Shown here: one piece after another, positions 44,915 to 59,900 of the stretch
Layout: the number at the start of each line of letters is the position of its first letter
Position numbering within the stretch: the first letter of the stretch is position 1
From: Malus domestica
Lineage: Eukaryota > Streptophyta > Magnoliopsida > Rosales > Rosaceae
Assembly (NCBI RefSeq): GCF_042453785.1
Contig: NC_091670.1
Location: 39,505,501 to 39,569,500, forward strand
DNA length: 64,000 bases
Direction: 5' to 3'
Position numbers and translations under genes: made by a program
Notes under the pieces: generated by a model
The model's database searches: none
What the model was told of the DNA's origin: nothing
Seen by the model: the letters and a program-made list of their open reading frames with translations, nothing else

Positions 44915-47900
44915 ATGGAGTCGCGAGTGTTGTCACGCGCCACCGCATTCGCACCGCTACCCTGCCAGCGCAAGCCATCCCACAGAGAAAACGGCGCCGT
45001 CTCGTTCGTCTCGGCCCGGCCGATAGGGGCCGTGAGCGAGGGCGGGAACCTCATATGGGGGAGGCAGCTCCGCCCGGCGCTGCTGCTCGAGGCGTCCCCG
45101 ATAAAGAGGGAGATTCTCAAACCGTGCCTCGCCGCGGCCTCGTCGCCGGCTCAAGGAGATTCCGCCGGGTGAGGTCCGTCTCCTCCGTTCTGACTCGTCT
45201 GACTCGCCCGCGTCAGCCTCCGTACTAATGAGTTTTTTTGGTGTGTGTTTTTTGCCGGTTCCTTCTGACTCGGTGGTGTTACAGTGACGCGAAGGTGGCG
45301 CCGATCGGGTTCTTCGACAAGTACCCGTTTATCCTCACCGGCTTCTTCTTCTTCATGTGGTACGGACTCGCGCGCTTCACCTACAATTTAACGGCTTATT
45401 AGAAATTATTGAAACAGTTTATATTTAATTTGAATTAGAAAAAAATTGAAATAAGTCAAATTTTATACATTTATTTTTTAAATAAGCCTAATTTTTAGTT
45501 ATTTGAGAGCCATATGAAAATACCTTTGATTTTATTTGTATATATATTTTGAGTAATCATTGTGTATGGAATTACGGATTTGTCCTTGGTTTGCAGGTAT
45601 TTTTTGAACGTAATTTTCAACATCATGAACAAGAAGATCTACAATTACTTTCCGTATCCATAGTAAGTGTACCATTTTCGATTTTTTAATACAACTAGAT
45701 GTTACAGTGCTATATTAATTTATATACTGCTGTGCGAGAAAGCTTAAGTGATTTAGAGCAAGTCAACTCCTCTTTTGAAGGCTGGTCTAAAGTCTAAAAA
45801 AATAGGTCGGCACCCTAAAAATCCACTTTATCCAAAATAGACCGGCCCAATGTTCATCCCAGTCTCTAGGCCGGCTCAAAATTGGCTGAGTGAGGAACCG
45901 GCCTATCTGACGTCATGTTGACGTCAGTCACGACTTTTTTTTTTTTTTTTTTGCGGTTGGCACGTGGGATACACTCATGCATGGGCGCGCGTTCCAGACT
46001 TAAAAAAAAATGTAATGTCAAAATCTCACCGTGAGCCATATGTCCACTTACTCAAAATATATTCCATACACAATGATTACTCAAAATAATTAAAAATAAT
46101 TATTTTTAATTATTTTTTTCTATATTAATTAACTTAATAAAAAATAATTAAAAATGTTTTAAAATATAGAAAAAAAATTAACGATTTTTTTATATAAATA
46201 CCTAACCATCTTCTACAGAAATTATACTTTTGGAAAATGAAAAATGATGTGACAAAATTGGTTAAAATTTTTATTCGAAATAAAAAATAATTTTTTTTAT
46301 TATTTTATAAAAAAAAATAATAATATTTTAATACAAATTGATTAAACTTTGGGCCATCTCATTTTTTAGAAGTGAAGATGCACTTGGGCAATTACTGGTC
46401 AATCAAGTCAATTACTATTCATTTGCGTGGATTAAATGAACTTTGGGCCATCTCATTTTTTAGGGGTGGACTTGCTCTTATGCAACAAGATATTACTGTG
46501 CTACATTTCAAATCATACACTATCTAAATGTTTTCATGCAACGAGATTTTACTGTGTTGTATTTTAGATCATGCAATGTTATGCGAAAAAGCTAAATCGT
46601 TTCCTGCATCGAGATGTTACTGTGCTATATTTTAAATCATACGGTGTTATGTGAAGAAGCTAATTATATGATAGTGTACAATTAGCTTAAAATACGGTCA
46701 TAATAACATATCCCATGCCTGTTCTAGTTATTTTAAGTTCCGGCTTCTTCTGAAGAAATGAGTTTTTGTTGTGTGTGGGTGCAGTTTTGTGTCGGTCGTG
46801 CACTTGGGCGTCGGAGTAGTGTACTGTTTGATCAGCTGGGCAGTGGGACTTCCCAAACGCGCTGTAAGTGAACCACTTCAATAAATAAAGGGGGGATTTG
46901 AATTCGAGAGTTAGGACGGGCAAACTGACCTAACTCACGTTTGCAAATCTGTGTCTGGTTCACTTGAAATGTGACTTGTGTTTTCTCTCCATGTAGCCCA
47001 TTGATGCAAACCTCTTGAAGCTGCTCATCCCAGTGGCAGTGTGCCATGCACTTGGCCACGTCACCAGCAACGTCTCGTTTGCAGCCGTTGCTGTCTCCTT
47101 CACACATACAATCAAAGGTGAGAGCACAAATTTATGATCCAACAGATTTCGAAGAAGAACAAATGACTATAAAGTTAACGGTGCATTAACGTTGGATTTA
47201 TTTGTTTCAGCTCTTGAGCCATTCTTCAATGCTTCTGCTTCGCAATTTGTCCTCGGACAATCAATCCCCTTGTCTCTATGGCTGTCCCTGGCTCCTGTTG
47301 TTATTGGTATGCTCTTCTGTTTATGTTCATTCAGTTGTAATCGTATTATCCGAGATTTAACCAAATGTGTTGATATCAATGTGCGACTCATTATTTCAAT
47401 GAATCATTTCTCCGAACATATATAAATTTAGTATCCCGTAAGTTGGTATTTCCATGGTTTTAAAATGCAGGTGTGTCGATGGCATCGCTGACTGAGTTGT
47501 CTTTCAACTGGCTTGGCTTCATTAGTGCTATGATTTCAAATATCTCCTTCACTTACAGGAGTATCTATTCAAAGAAAGCCATGGTCAGTTTTCCTTCTCT
47601 AAAACTTTACGTTTTGAATTCTCCAAGTTAACTTTTCCTCTTTATATAACTTCTTTTGTTATTTCTGCAGACTGATATGGATAGTACAAATCTCTATGCT
47701 TATATTTCAATCATTGCACTCATCGTCTGCATTCCACCCGCTCTCATCGTGAGTATACTTCTCTTGAGACTCCTGGAAGTTTGATTCTGCAACTGAAATA
47801 ATAATTTTGATGAATTCCGTCTCTCGTCTCTCATCAACAGTTAGAGGGACCTCAACTGATCAAGTATGGCTTCAATGATGCAATTGCTAAAGTAGGACTC

Positions 47901-48340
47901 GTCAAGTTCGTCACCGATCTCTTCTGGGTTGGATTGTTTTACCATCTCTATAACCAGGTACATGTGTAGTAGCATAATCTTCTCACTTGAATTCAATTGT
48001 TATGAAATCATACGAACGGTTTATGTTTTTCCAAATTCTCAGTTGGCCACCAACACCCTGGAGAGAGTGGCGCCTCTTACGCACGCAGTTGGAAACGTGC
48101 TGAAGCGTGTGTTTGTGATTGGCTTCTCGATCGTGATCTTTGGTAATGATTTTATGTCTGACAATCTTCAACTTCGTTTTTAGATCAATGAAAACTTGAC
48201 TCTTTTATGTTCTGCTGCTCGCAGGTAACAAGATTTCAACACAAACCGGTATTGGAACTGCCATTGCAATTGCAGGAGTGGCAATCTACTCTTACCTCAA
48301 GGCCAAGATAGAAGAAGAGAAACGAGTGAGTCAGATATAG
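44915..48340 (+). CDS. TPT: Chloroplast triose-phosphate/phosphate translocator
   Basis: An inner-envelope antiporter exporting triose phosphate (and 3-phosphoglycerate) from chloroplasts in exchange for phosphate; Arabidopsis APE2 (At5g46110) is the counterpart. There are 11 exons: 44915-45168, 45285-45359, 45597-45662, 46785-46863, 46997-47117, 47211-47306, 47471-47583, 47671-47748, 47841-47957, 48043-48142 and 48225-48340. They join in frame to 404 residues, the normal precursor length. Residues 1-80 form a Ser/Arg/Ala-rich transit peptide. The mature part starts near [15 protein letters not shown], with helices and the signatures [69 protein letters not shown] and [19 protein letters not shown]. 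The Lys and Arg residues of the last motif and KALEPFF are family substrate-site residues. Intron 3 (1122 bp) holds a MITE. Confidence 0.97.
45756..46477. mobile_element. 722 bp MITE in translocator intron 3
   Basis: The left end is GAGCAAGTCAACTCC. The right end GGGGTGGACTTGCTC reverse-complements to GAGCAAGTCCACCCC. The TSD is TTA (45753-45755 and 46478-46480), consistent with PIF/Harbinger. The interior is AT-rich with a T run near 45937 and the block TTTGGGCCATCTCATTTTTT twice near the right end. It is spliced out with the intron, so the coding frame is not affected. Confidence 0.82.
46481..46680. repeat. Diverged ~75-80 bp tandem repeats in translocator intron 3
   Basis: Blocks of the form GCAACGAGATnTTACTGTGCTA...TATTTTAAATCATAC...GTTATGCGAAAAAGCTAA recur near 46481, 46537 and 46603. 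A similar block lies just left of the MITE at 45693-45750. The MITE therefore seems to have inserted into an older repeat run. Confidence 0.6.
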
Positions 48341-50903
48341 CTAAGTATATAGTACATGCAATCTACTCTTGCATCCAATGTCTGCAATCGTGCATGTTTG
48401 GAGTTGCCTTTAAACTAGTATTAGAACCCGCTTGGGACTGCTTATGTAGGAAGCACTTCTGCTCACATTTTTCTCAGTTAGCTAATGCATTTTTCATTTT
48501 CTTTCCTGAAAATCCAGCAAGGAAAAGCGGCATGAGACGGAATGAAGAACGGACATGGAGGGAACCATGCATTGTAAATTTCGTAAATTCCCTTCAGAAG
48601 AAATTGCAAATTGAGTATCTGTTATCTATGTCATAGTTTGTTTCTTTTCCTCCTCCGCCGCCCCCCCCCCCCCTGCCCTTTTTTTTCCCCATTGATTGAG
48701 AGTACAAGACATTCTAATTTGTAATGGTCTCATGAGATTCTAGATAATGTTTTAATTACTTCTCTATCATGTTTTTTGTTTACGCGACTTCATCCTCTCA
48801 TTAAAGTCATGCAATTCACCTTATTTCTACACAATGAATTAAAAGACGGGCGTGGCCGAGGAGTCCAATGGAAGCCCAATCTAGGTGCGAGGCGTGAGGT
48901 TCACCTCATGGAACCTAAAATTCACTTTTCTTTGAGGAATGAAGAATAATCTAAGATTTAGCCACTCAAGCAAGGGTGAGGATAAGGACCTCCAAGTTCT
49001 ATTGGGGTCCTTAAAAAGATGGTTCAAGATATTCAAGAGGAGAGAACCACCAAATTTTGGGAATGGATTGTACCCTCTACTAAATGCTTTTAGTTGGCCA
49101 TTTTCTTATTGGTGATCAGAAACTTGCCATGCATGTTTGGTTGGGAGCCTTCAATATCCTCTGATTTGAATGGTCACGATTAAATCACGTTAACATCTTA
49201 TGAATCTTATGTTGACTTCTTTATAGAGATAGAAAGAAAAAGATAAAAGTGAGAGAAAGAGAGGGGGAGAGAATCTTACTTTCTTTGGTTGATTGGATCA
49301 AATTGGATATGAATTTCCACCTTTATGCGGTGTGGTTATGAAACAAACAATCATAGATACTTGTCTAGAAAAGTAGCGATTACATAACCAAACCTTAAAC
49401 ATGGGTTTCAATTCTTCGAATCAACAAGCCCATCGACACCCCTCTTGCTTCTCCTCCCCATTCTTTCTATTCTTATTTGGATTTTCGTAACAATGGATGG
49501 CTTGTGAGGGTCGTGGATCGTAAATTTACAATCAATATGAAATACAAAGTCCGGTTTAGTTTAAAACCACCAAATGAGGCCTTATTGACAAAAAAAAAAA
49601 AAAAAAAAAAAATCAACATGTCACAAAATGATACATTTCCATCCTCAAATGTCATGTGATCTACGGTATTGGTTCTTGATCTGATGAATGCGTTCGGTTT
49701 TATCTTTTTTTACCTTCTTTGTATCGAAAGTTAATCTAAACTGTACTATAATGACTGATGTGGCAAATTACCGACTCAATTACCTTAGGGAAAAAAATAT
49801 GTCGCTCCAATAGAATTGTCAAACAAAGTAGACAAATTGGAATCCTTTCTCTTGCCCCGGCTGATGATATAGAAAGCCCATTTTCTGATCATCCACTTCA
49901 CGGAAGCCCAGCCCAATGGTGTACAAACCAGAAACGGGGCCCACAAACGGAGGAAAGCAGAAACACATGGTCGATCATCGCGCACCCAATGACAAGATCG
50001 CATCCAACGAACGCACAGAATCCAAACCAACGAACACAAAGAACCCTTCGATAAACACACGCACACACATGATGATATGATGCAATCACATATTAACTTA
50101 ATTGAACGAAAACAAAAAACATAAACATAAAACCAAAAAAAAAAAAAAAGAAAAGAAAGAAGAAAACAGAACAAAGAAAGAACCTTAAAAATTGTTGCAA
50201 AAAAAAAAAAAAAAAAAACCTTAAAATCTGAAAATTCAAGAAATAAAACATAAATGCAAAATCAAAACAAAACAAGCAGCTGAGAGTCCAACGCACACGA
50301 CACAAACATTAAAAATTGAAAAGTCATCGTTTCACATGAAAGTAGCATGATGTGAATTTAAAAAAAACACAAAAATTAAGAAACAAAAAAGTGAAAAATC
50401 AAATATTATGGAAGGTGGTGGAATTAGAATTGGAATCAGAGGGAGGAGGAAAGACTACTGTTGCTGTTGTTGTTTTTATAATGTTCCTCGCCCCCCTGAT
50501 TTTCCCTTTTCCTATTTTTCGATATTATTAATATTAATCATTGTTTTTGTTAGTGATGTTATTGTTTGTTGTTGTGTTTTCTTTTCAATCCCCGTAAAAA
50601 TTCAACATATATTTATTCATAAATGTTTATTCTTCGTATTCTTATTATTCCATCATGATAATTCTACGCCTTTTTTCTTCTCGATCTCGTCTTCCTTAAC
50701 TGGTACGGTATTTTGTTTTTAGAGAGAGAGAAAGAACGAACGAGAGTTTTAGAGAGAGAGAGAGAAAGGACAAGGAAATCGGATTCCTTTGGAAGACCCA
50801 GTTTTTTATGAGAATTTGGGGATCGGGGTTTCGAGGTTTGAAGGTTTGAGGGATTGAAAGGCGGAAGCTTTCGGTGAAAGCCCAGATCTCGGTCTCGATT
50901 TCA
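48341..50903. other. Translocator 3' region and RLT1 upstream/5' UTR
   Basis: No gene is supported. A tRNA-like stretch GGCGTGGCCGAGGAGTCC near 48848 recalls a SINE A-box but has no clear partner. A runs occur at 49589-49611 and around 50140-50220. GA repeats (50722-50765) sit in the probable RLT1 5' UTR, about 150 bp before its ATG. Confidence 0.45.
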
Positions 50904-53900
50904 ATGGAGGCGGCATCGGAGGGAGAAAATCAGAACAAAAATCATGAGAGCAATAGTAAATTTAACAATTCCAGTGAGGGGCAGAGCAAGCCCAAGCGTC
51001 AGATGAAGACCCCCTTTCAGCTCGAAACCCTCGAGAAAGCATATGCCTGTAAGTTCGATTCCGTCAATTATTATTATTATTTTTTTTTTGTAATTTTTGG
51101 TTTGGATTTCTGGGGAAATTGAAGTTTTTGTTTTGATTTTTGGGTTTTTGGTCAGTGGATACCTACCCTTCGGAGGCGGTTAGGGCTGAGCTATCGGAAA
51201 GATTAGGGCTTTCCGATCGGCAGTTGCAGATGTGGTTCTGTCACAGAAGGTTGAAGGACAAGAAGGAAGGGGGTCCACCCAAGAAGCAGCGGAAATTGGC
51301 ACCCCCTTTGCCTGAGCCTCCTATGGATGATTTGGCTCATGGCTCAGAGCCGGGTAGTGATTATGGGTCGGGCTCTGGCTCCGGCTCAAGCCCCTTTGGT
51401 CATGCACAGTTGCGGAATGTGGTGGCTAGGGGTGTGGCTGATGACATTCCAATGAGGGGGAGGAGGTATTATGAGTCGCCGCAGTCGAAATTGGAGCTCA
51501 GAGCCATTGCTTGTGTGGAAGCTCAGTTGGGAGAACCATTGAGGGAAAATGGCCCGCTTCTTGGGATAGAGTTTGATCCTTTGCCGCCAGATGCATTTGG
51601 GGCACCTATAGGTATAATTACTGGGTTGCCTTGTTGATTTTACAGCTCAATTGAGCAATGCCTTGTACTTGACTTATGTGGGACTGGATTGCAGCATTGT
51701 GCAGGGAATTTTGTGCATATTCTTGTTAGTGGGTTTATGTTGGTCTATTTTTCTCTGAGTATATTGTATTTTGTGCTCCCTTGTATAAGATAACAGAAAA
51801 TATTTTCATGACTTTGTTTTGCTATGTTTAAATGTGTCAATACATAACCAGTTTTTCTGATAATTAAGTTTACTAGTTTGTTTAACTTCGTTCCTAGTTT
51901 GGTTTAAGATTAACATTTGCTTTGAAGGTTTTATGCTTCACGGTAGTTTAGCAAAAAAGTTTTGAGTTCCAAATTTTCTCATCTTGCGGTGGTCTAAAAG
52001 TATAGACTTTTACCCAAAGTAAATGCAATGGAATCCGAGAAGTTGTGAAAATACATACGATTTAGTGCTTGATAAAAGCCACGTTATGACCCTAGCATAT
52101 TATTTCCTGTTATTTGAATGATTTTTTGGTATGCATTTAGGTTTCCTGCTAACCCTTTTGATTATTTACTTGGTGAAGCAGTTGCGGAGCAGCAGAAGCG
52201 GTCTGCCCATGCTTTGGAGGGCAAATATGAGCGTCATGATGCAAAACCAAATAAAGTCTGTCCCTTTTTCTTTGATAAATTGATTATTTTTATACACCGT
52301 ATGATGGTATGTGCAATATGATAACATCTGCTCTATAAGATGCTGGCGAGCCATTAAGTGGTATACACGTACTGCCCTTCTTATTAGTATGTGACATCCT
52401 TCAAAGCTTAAATCCACAAGATAACCTTGTGGAGGTTGGACGAACATAGGGTTGGTGGTATTATTTTGCAACTCAGTTGAGTACTGTTCGATGACTGCAG
52501 CAGTATCTATAGTTTTCGTGCCAGTTTTTAGAACTCTAATTCGATTGAACATGCTTCAAGCAGTCTGAGTTTGAAATCTTAGCAAGAGTATTTGTATCTT
52601 TGTCCAAATCTTCTTAGTTTAATTTGATAAGGGTGATTTAAAGTTGTGTTTAGTTTCATGACTGGTAACAAAACAACTCATTATTAACTGTCTGGATACT
52701 GTTTCTCCCTTTCATTCCCTTTTCCTCCTTGTTGTGGGAACCAATGCATTTAAATTGATTTTGTACTGTTGGTATTCTTATCTTTTTCTGTTGCATGCAA
52801 TTGTCGGTGTTTATGTACTCATGTATCCTCAATTCTTTTTGGATGAAACATTGAATTAGAATGAGTTTTCATCCCAGGCTGCTCCAAGGACCCTCCATGA
52901 ATATCCCTTTCTTCAAGATCACTCCAGTATTCGGTCTGATGCATATGGACAAGTCTCTCAATCTCATTTTCACGATTCAGCCATTGATGGTCCATCTGCA
53001 AGAACTTCATCATTTGCTGTTGGAAATGAGCCGTTGTCAAGGGTTCATGTCCATGGTCATGCATCGCGTGTTCGTCTTCTGTCTCAGCAGGAGAGGCAAG
53101 CGGTGCCCTACTCATCTCCTGTTGATGATGGAAGCGTACCACAAAGGGACTCCTTCACTAACGTAAGAGTAAATACTCAGTTTAGTGATCCCCCTGTTGT
53201 TGCTCCGGAAAACTCTAATTTATTATCTGAAGATCAAATTAATGACTCTATTCTGAGAATGGAGAGGAAACGCAAGGTATACTTGTGCAGTTAACTTTAT
53301 TTTAATAGTATCTTTTTCTCAGCCAAGGACTTAACTAGTTGCGCCTTGTAGAGTGAAGAAGTGAGAATCGCTAAAGAAGTTGAAGCTCATGAGCTGCGGA
53401 TCCGGAAGGAGCTGGAGAAACAAGATATTCTGAGGAGAAAGGTTCTATTTTCAGTCCTAAACAATTGTTTCTGAAGCATAGCAGTTCGTATGCTGATATT
53501 TTGAATTTTCTGTTTATAGAATGAGGAACGAATGAGGAAGGAAATGGAAAGGCAAGACCGTGAGAGACGAAAAGAAGAAGAGAGGTTGATGCGTGAAAGG
53601 CAGCGCGAGGAAGAGAGATTAAAGCGTGAGCAAAAACGTGAAATTGAACGAAGGGAAAAGTTTTTACAGAAAGAGTATATAAGAGTAAGTTCGAGGACTT
53701 ACTAATGTAATGCATATGTGATGTATCTTTGATTTTTCAACATAACGTGATAAATTCTTAACCCCCCTGGGTTTATTGTGTAGGCTGAGAAAAGGAGGCA
53801 GAAGGAAGAGCTTCGCAAAGAGAGAGAGGTAGTGAGACGCAAAGCTGCACTTGAGAAGGCAACTGCACGCAGGCTTGCTAAAGAATCTATGGAGCTTATT

Positions 53901-56900
53901 GAGGATGAGCAACTAGAACTAATGGAGTTGGCAGCTGCAAGCAAGGGTTTGTCCTCCATTATTTCTATTGATCTTGACACCCTGCAAAACCTTGATGCAT
54001 TCAGAGGTAGGCATTGCTTGATAACATGAATACCTCTCTTACCTCGACATGGCTGCTTAGAGTACCAAATTATAACTTCTAGCCCTTTATAAATCCATGT
54101 GATCTACTATTCTATTCAGTATCCTCCCAATTGGTGTATGTTCTCTGGCACGCATTCAGAGAATTTTGAAGTTAAATCTTTTGAATCTTCTTGAATTCAG
54201 TTTAATAAGCTTGACTCTGACCGATCCAGGACTTTTAATGTACTAAATTGAGCAAATAAAATGTGCAGTCTGTAGTAACTCTATAAATTTATTCAATGAC
54301 GTGATTTTTTATGGTTCAGATTCTTTGGTTGCATTCCCACCTAGGTCTGTGCAATTAAAAAGACCATTTGCAATTCAGCCGTGGATCAATTCAGAGGCGA
54401 ATATTGGTAACCTTCTCATGGTGCGTTCTTCCTTTTTCCTATTATACGAGCTTTTAGAAGTACCTTATATGCTGATATCAACCATTCTTGTACAATTTAT
54501 GGGTACAGTATTTCTTCTGCACAGGTCAGTAATATCTATGGTCCAGCCTCTGGCTATTGTGATAGTTTCACCGTGCTTCTCTTTCTTCCTGGTCTTGCAT
54601 GTGTTTCCTAGTTCTATTGTGGAAAAACGATGATAAGCTTTTATTCTTTAGGTTTTGTGGACCCATAACGATGCTTTCTGGAACTTAATTATTTAGTAGA
54701 GGAGACTAACTATCACTTGTAAAGATGTTGTTCTGATATCATTTGGTGTATGTGACTGTCTTATTGGTATGTGATCTCATGGTTTTTAGTTTTGTGTCTG
54801 TAGTTATAAATTAATTGTTCTCTCCGGCATGCATGTTACTTGTAGTAGATTCTTTGTTGCTGATATTTGAATTAATGCCTCCGATTCTGATGTTTGAATG
54901 TTGTGATGGTAACAGGTTTGGAGATTTTTGATTACCTTCGCTGATGTTCTCGAGTTATGGCCCTTTACCCTTGATGAGTTTGTTCAAGCATTTCATGACT
55001 ATGTGAGCCACCAATGAGTTATTTTATTTTAAAAGTGTGCTTTCTAATTATTTGTTCTTCATATGTTTTCTGCTGCTCATAGACTAAATACAATTTTGAT
55101 ATTAGGATTCAAGGTTGTTAGGAGAGATCCATGTTGCTCTCTTGAGGTTGATTATCAAAGATATTGAAGATGTTGCAAGGACTCCTACTGGATTAGGAAT
55201 AAATCAAAATGGTGCTGCTAATCCTGGAGGTGGACATCCACAGATTGTTGAAGGAGTAATCTCCCGCTCTCTTCATGCATGCAGTTATTTTGTTTGCTCA
55301 TTTTGTTGTTTTTTTCCTAATATTTCTTCATATTTTGGATTTTACCTTTCGTTTCAGGCATATGCATGGGGCTTTGATATACGAAACTGGCAGCAGCACT
55401 TAAATCTGCTAACATGGCCTGAAATATTCCGGCAACTAGCACTCTCTGCCGGATTTGGGCCACAGCTGAAGAAAAGGAGTATTGCATGGTCATACACACC
55501 CGATAAGGATGAGGTTCCCTTCTCAATTCTTTATTATTTATCTCCTGCATCAGTTAAGAGTAGTGAAAAAAGGAAATGAAGTTTGTATCGATAGTAGTTT
55601 GAATTCAAGTTAAATTGGCATCCTAGTTCAAAGTAAGAGCATCAAAACTTAGATGTTTGGCTTTGCTTAGGTTTGATTTTTGAGTTGAACTCTACGATAT
55701 GACGAAGTTCAGACTTAGCTTAATGAGAACTACAAGGAACCAATATGAATATCATTCAGACGTAGCTTGACGACTAGTATTAGTGCAGTGCTCAAAGACT
55801 TAGTCTAATATTGCGGCTACATTTTATGTTCATATTTCATGTTAAGCCACCTTATTGGTGGCTGTTCCTCTGTATATTTTCTTCAATCAAATTAGTACAT
55901 TCAGACATTAGAGATTTGGTGTATCTTCTGTTTTACTTTTGTTGCTAAAAATTGCAAGACTCACCGTACAATTGTTATTACAGGGTAAAGGTTGTCAGGA
56001 TGCCATTTCTAATCTACGAAATGGTTCCGCAGCTGTAAATGCATTTGCAGTAATGCAAGAGAAAGGCTTACTGGCTCCAAGAAGATCTAGACACCGGTTG
56101 ACTCCTGGAACTGTAAAGTTTGCAGCTTTTCATGTGCTTTCACTTGAGGGAAATAAGGGACTAACAGTGTTAGATCTTGCAGAAAAGATTCAGGTGACTA
56201 AAATTTATTGTTAGCAAAAATTCTGTTGTGAGTCTTGTGACAAGAGTAGTCTTTTTGGTATTGGGTTTTATGTGCCTCATTCCTGATTTCTTTTTATTTG
56301 TCCATTATCTGTTCTTTTTTTTGCAAGAAATCTGGCCTTCGGGACCTGACAACAAGCAAGACTCCTGAAGCTTCAATTTCTGTAGCTTTGACAAGAGATA
56401 CTAAGCTCTTTGAAAGAATAGCTCCTTCAACATATCGTGTACGAGCTGCTTACAGAAAGGATCCTATTGATGCTGAGGCTGTACTTTCAGCGGCCAGGAA
56501 GAAAATTCAGATATTTGAAAATGGAATTTTAGCTGCAGAAGATGTCGATGATGTTGAAAGAGATGATGTTGAAAATGATGAGGTTGAAAGAGACGAAGAC
56601 TTTGAATGTGAAGTTGATGAAGATCCTGAAGTTGATGACTTAGCTACTCCATCAGTTGCAAAGAAATCCCCTGATGATTACAGTGAAGTAATTATTTTCT
56701 CAGAAAATGGAAAGGACAGTTTATGCGGCGATGTTGGACTTGCTGTGAAAAATGAGTTTGATAAGGATGTTTTATGTTCCCCCGTCACTGGTTCCAAAGA
56801 TGTATTCTGTCCTAGTGCTTCCTCAAAACAGTGTGTTTCAGGTGTAGATATTAGTACTAGTAATCTTGACCAAGAAAATATGGAGATTGATGAAAGCAAG

Positions 56901-59900
56901 TCAGGTGAGTCATGGGTTCAAGGACTTACAGAAGGGGAATATTCTGATCTCAGCGTGGAAGAGCGTCTTAGAGGTCTTGTTGCCTTAATTGGTGTTGCAA
57001 ATGAAGGAAACACCATTCGTGTTGTTCTCGAGGTAAATATTTCCCTTCAAGTTTTTGAAATCAATGTATTGCTGTATTTTCTGTGTAAAACTTAAATTTG
57101 ACACCAAAATTCAACAGGATCGCTTAGAAGCTGCAAATGCTCTTAAGAAGCAAATGTTGGCAGAGGCACAGCTGGATAAAAGTCGCCTAAAAGAAGAGAA
57201 TGTTGGTAGGTTAGATTTTCCATCTTTTATGGGAGGCAAAGCTGAAGTACAAGCTACCGGAGTAGAGGACGGCCAAAGTCCCTTACGGGATGTTGATAAC
57301 AGAAACATTGAAGCATCTCCAGTCACTGCAGAAAATCAAAAGTCTATCCATGGGTCACAAGGTGTTCAGAATCAGCTAAATGGTGTGCCTGTTGAAAGGA
57401 CCTCAGCAGCCCAAGATTTCTCCATGGGTTCTGATAACTTTTTGTCTCAGCAACTTGCATATGCATCAAAAAGGTCACGCTCACAGTTAAAATCATATAT
57501 TGCACATAGAGCAGAAGAGATGTATGCATACAGGTCCCTGCCTCTTGGTCAAGATCGTAGGCATAATCGATACTGGCAATTTGTTGCATCTGCATCAAGA
57601 AATGATCCTGGTTCAGGCAGAATTTTTATTGAATTGAACAATGGAAGCTGGAGGCTTATTGACACTGAAGGGGTAACGCTTAACAGTTTTTATAATCTGT
57701 TTCAGTGGCACGTGTCTGTGTGTGTTTGGTGTTTCTTTTTGCACAAATGAATGTTTTTGGTTATGCAGATTACGTTATATCTTTAGGATAAACCATTATT
57801 GAACCCTTCATCCATTTGACATGAATCAAAGTTGTGTTGGGCATCATTTGCTTCTCAGCAAAGTTAGAAACTTATTATCCTTTTATGCTTGCTAGATTTG
57901 ACATGCTGTTTCAGTTGGCAGTATGTCTTAGGTTCTCAAGTCACATTTGTAATAGGTTTTTGTCTGCTTGTTGGCATGCTTAAATTTTATGCTTGCTAGA
58001 TTTGACATGTTGTTTCAGTTTTTTTAAGAGCTTTCTGATCATAATATTTTGAATTCTTTGTCTGTATAGGCCTTTGATGCTCTTGTTACGGCTCTGGACA
58101 CACGCGGGATTAGGGAATCTCATTTACGCTTAATGTTGCAAAAGATTGAGGCATCCTTCAGGGAGAATGGTCGGAAAAATGCACATTGTCCTAACCATGC
58201 AGGCCCGAGTAAAAACCATGTTAAAAATGAAGCCGACGAAATGGATTCTAGTCCTGATTTCCCTTCTCGTTTTGACAGCCCTGAAAGTACAGTCTGTGCT
58301 TTGAATTCTGATACAACGCAGAGCTCCTCTTCTTTCAGAATTGAGCTCGACAGAAGTGAAACTGAGAAAAGGGCTGCCTTGAGAAGGTATCAAGATTTTC
58401 AGAAGTGGATGTGGAAAGAATGCTTTAATTCATCTACCTTATGTGCCACGAAATATGGGAAGGAGAGATGCAGACCGCTGTTTGATGTTTGTGATGTCTG
58501 CCTCAGTTGTTATTACTTTGAGGATTCCCACTGCGATACTTGCCATCAGACTTTTGATGCCTTCAACGGAAATTTTGACTTTAATGAACATGTAATTCAA
58601 TGTAAAAGAAAAAGGACGTTGGAACCTTGGGATTTCCATATTCCTTGTACTTCTGTTCCCTTGGCCAGGAGATTGCTCAAGGCATTAATAGGTCTTGTTG
58701 AGGTGAGATACTAATGCTTTACACCTTGGGTTCTGCTGGCATCTAATGTATCCACGCTTGATTTTTATTCAGTCTACGTATCACTCACTTTTTGTTTCAC
58801 AGGTATGTACCCCACCAGAGGCTCTTCAATCAGTTTGGATTGAAGACCGTCGAAAGATGTGGGGAGAGAAACTGAATGCGTCATCATCAATGGAAGAACT
58901 TCTACAGGTTTCTATCCCTTTACTTGTTTTATCTTATGCTCAACCCTATATCCTGATCTAAACTTCCGCCAAGAAATTTTGTTTTTCTGATTTCCTTTTT
59001 TTTGTTTTTTACAAACAAAATGAAAAGTATCGTGTTTATCCATCAATTTCACATCCATTTTTCTCCATGCTATTCTATTCACAACTCACCCGTGAGTTTT
59101 TGGGCCTGTACGACCATGGCTCCCCGTATGTCTGTTCCCATACTTGTTATATGATAAATTGCTCATTTTTGGACAAACTTCCTTGCAGACATTGACTCTG
59201 TTTGAGACTGCTGTGAAGAAAGACTTTCTGTCATCACACTTTGCACTGACGGAGGAATTGCTGGGCTCCTGCAAACAGCTGGGGGTTGTTCGCGATTATC
59301 TTGACAATGGATCCGTTCCTGTACTTCCTTGGATACCACTTACCACTGCAGCCGTGGCTTTGAGGCTTCATGAGATAGATTCAGCAATTACATATGTAAA
59401 GCAAGCGACACCTGAGCCCACCGCGGACAAGGAAGTGGGAGAATATCTTGTGAGTTTTCCCTTTTTCTGTCTGCTCTCACTCTTGGTATTCCCAGCAAAA
59501 ATAAATAAATTGAAAGAGAATCTGCTGGAAACTTAGTGACAGAAAAGCATGCAAATCTTTAAAAGACAGCTTTTATGAAATTCCATAGATGTTGAATTGA
59601 TATTGGTGGTGTATATACATCTTCCACCGTGTCATTCAACTTACATGTGCTTTTTTCGTCTACAGAATCAACCTATGAGACTTCTGGCATCGAGGAGTGA
59701 GACTGAACTAACAGAAGCAGGCCTCAATGAGTACACGAGGGAAGACAACAGTACTCACCTGAAAAGTGGACGAAACAGCTTTAGACGTGGTAGAGGAGGT
59801 CGAGAGCAAGGACGCGGTAAAAGGTGGCAGAAAAAGGTGAATAATCCCAAATCAGTGGCAAGTCGTCGGAACATTAGGGGTAATGAGAATTTGAGTCAAG

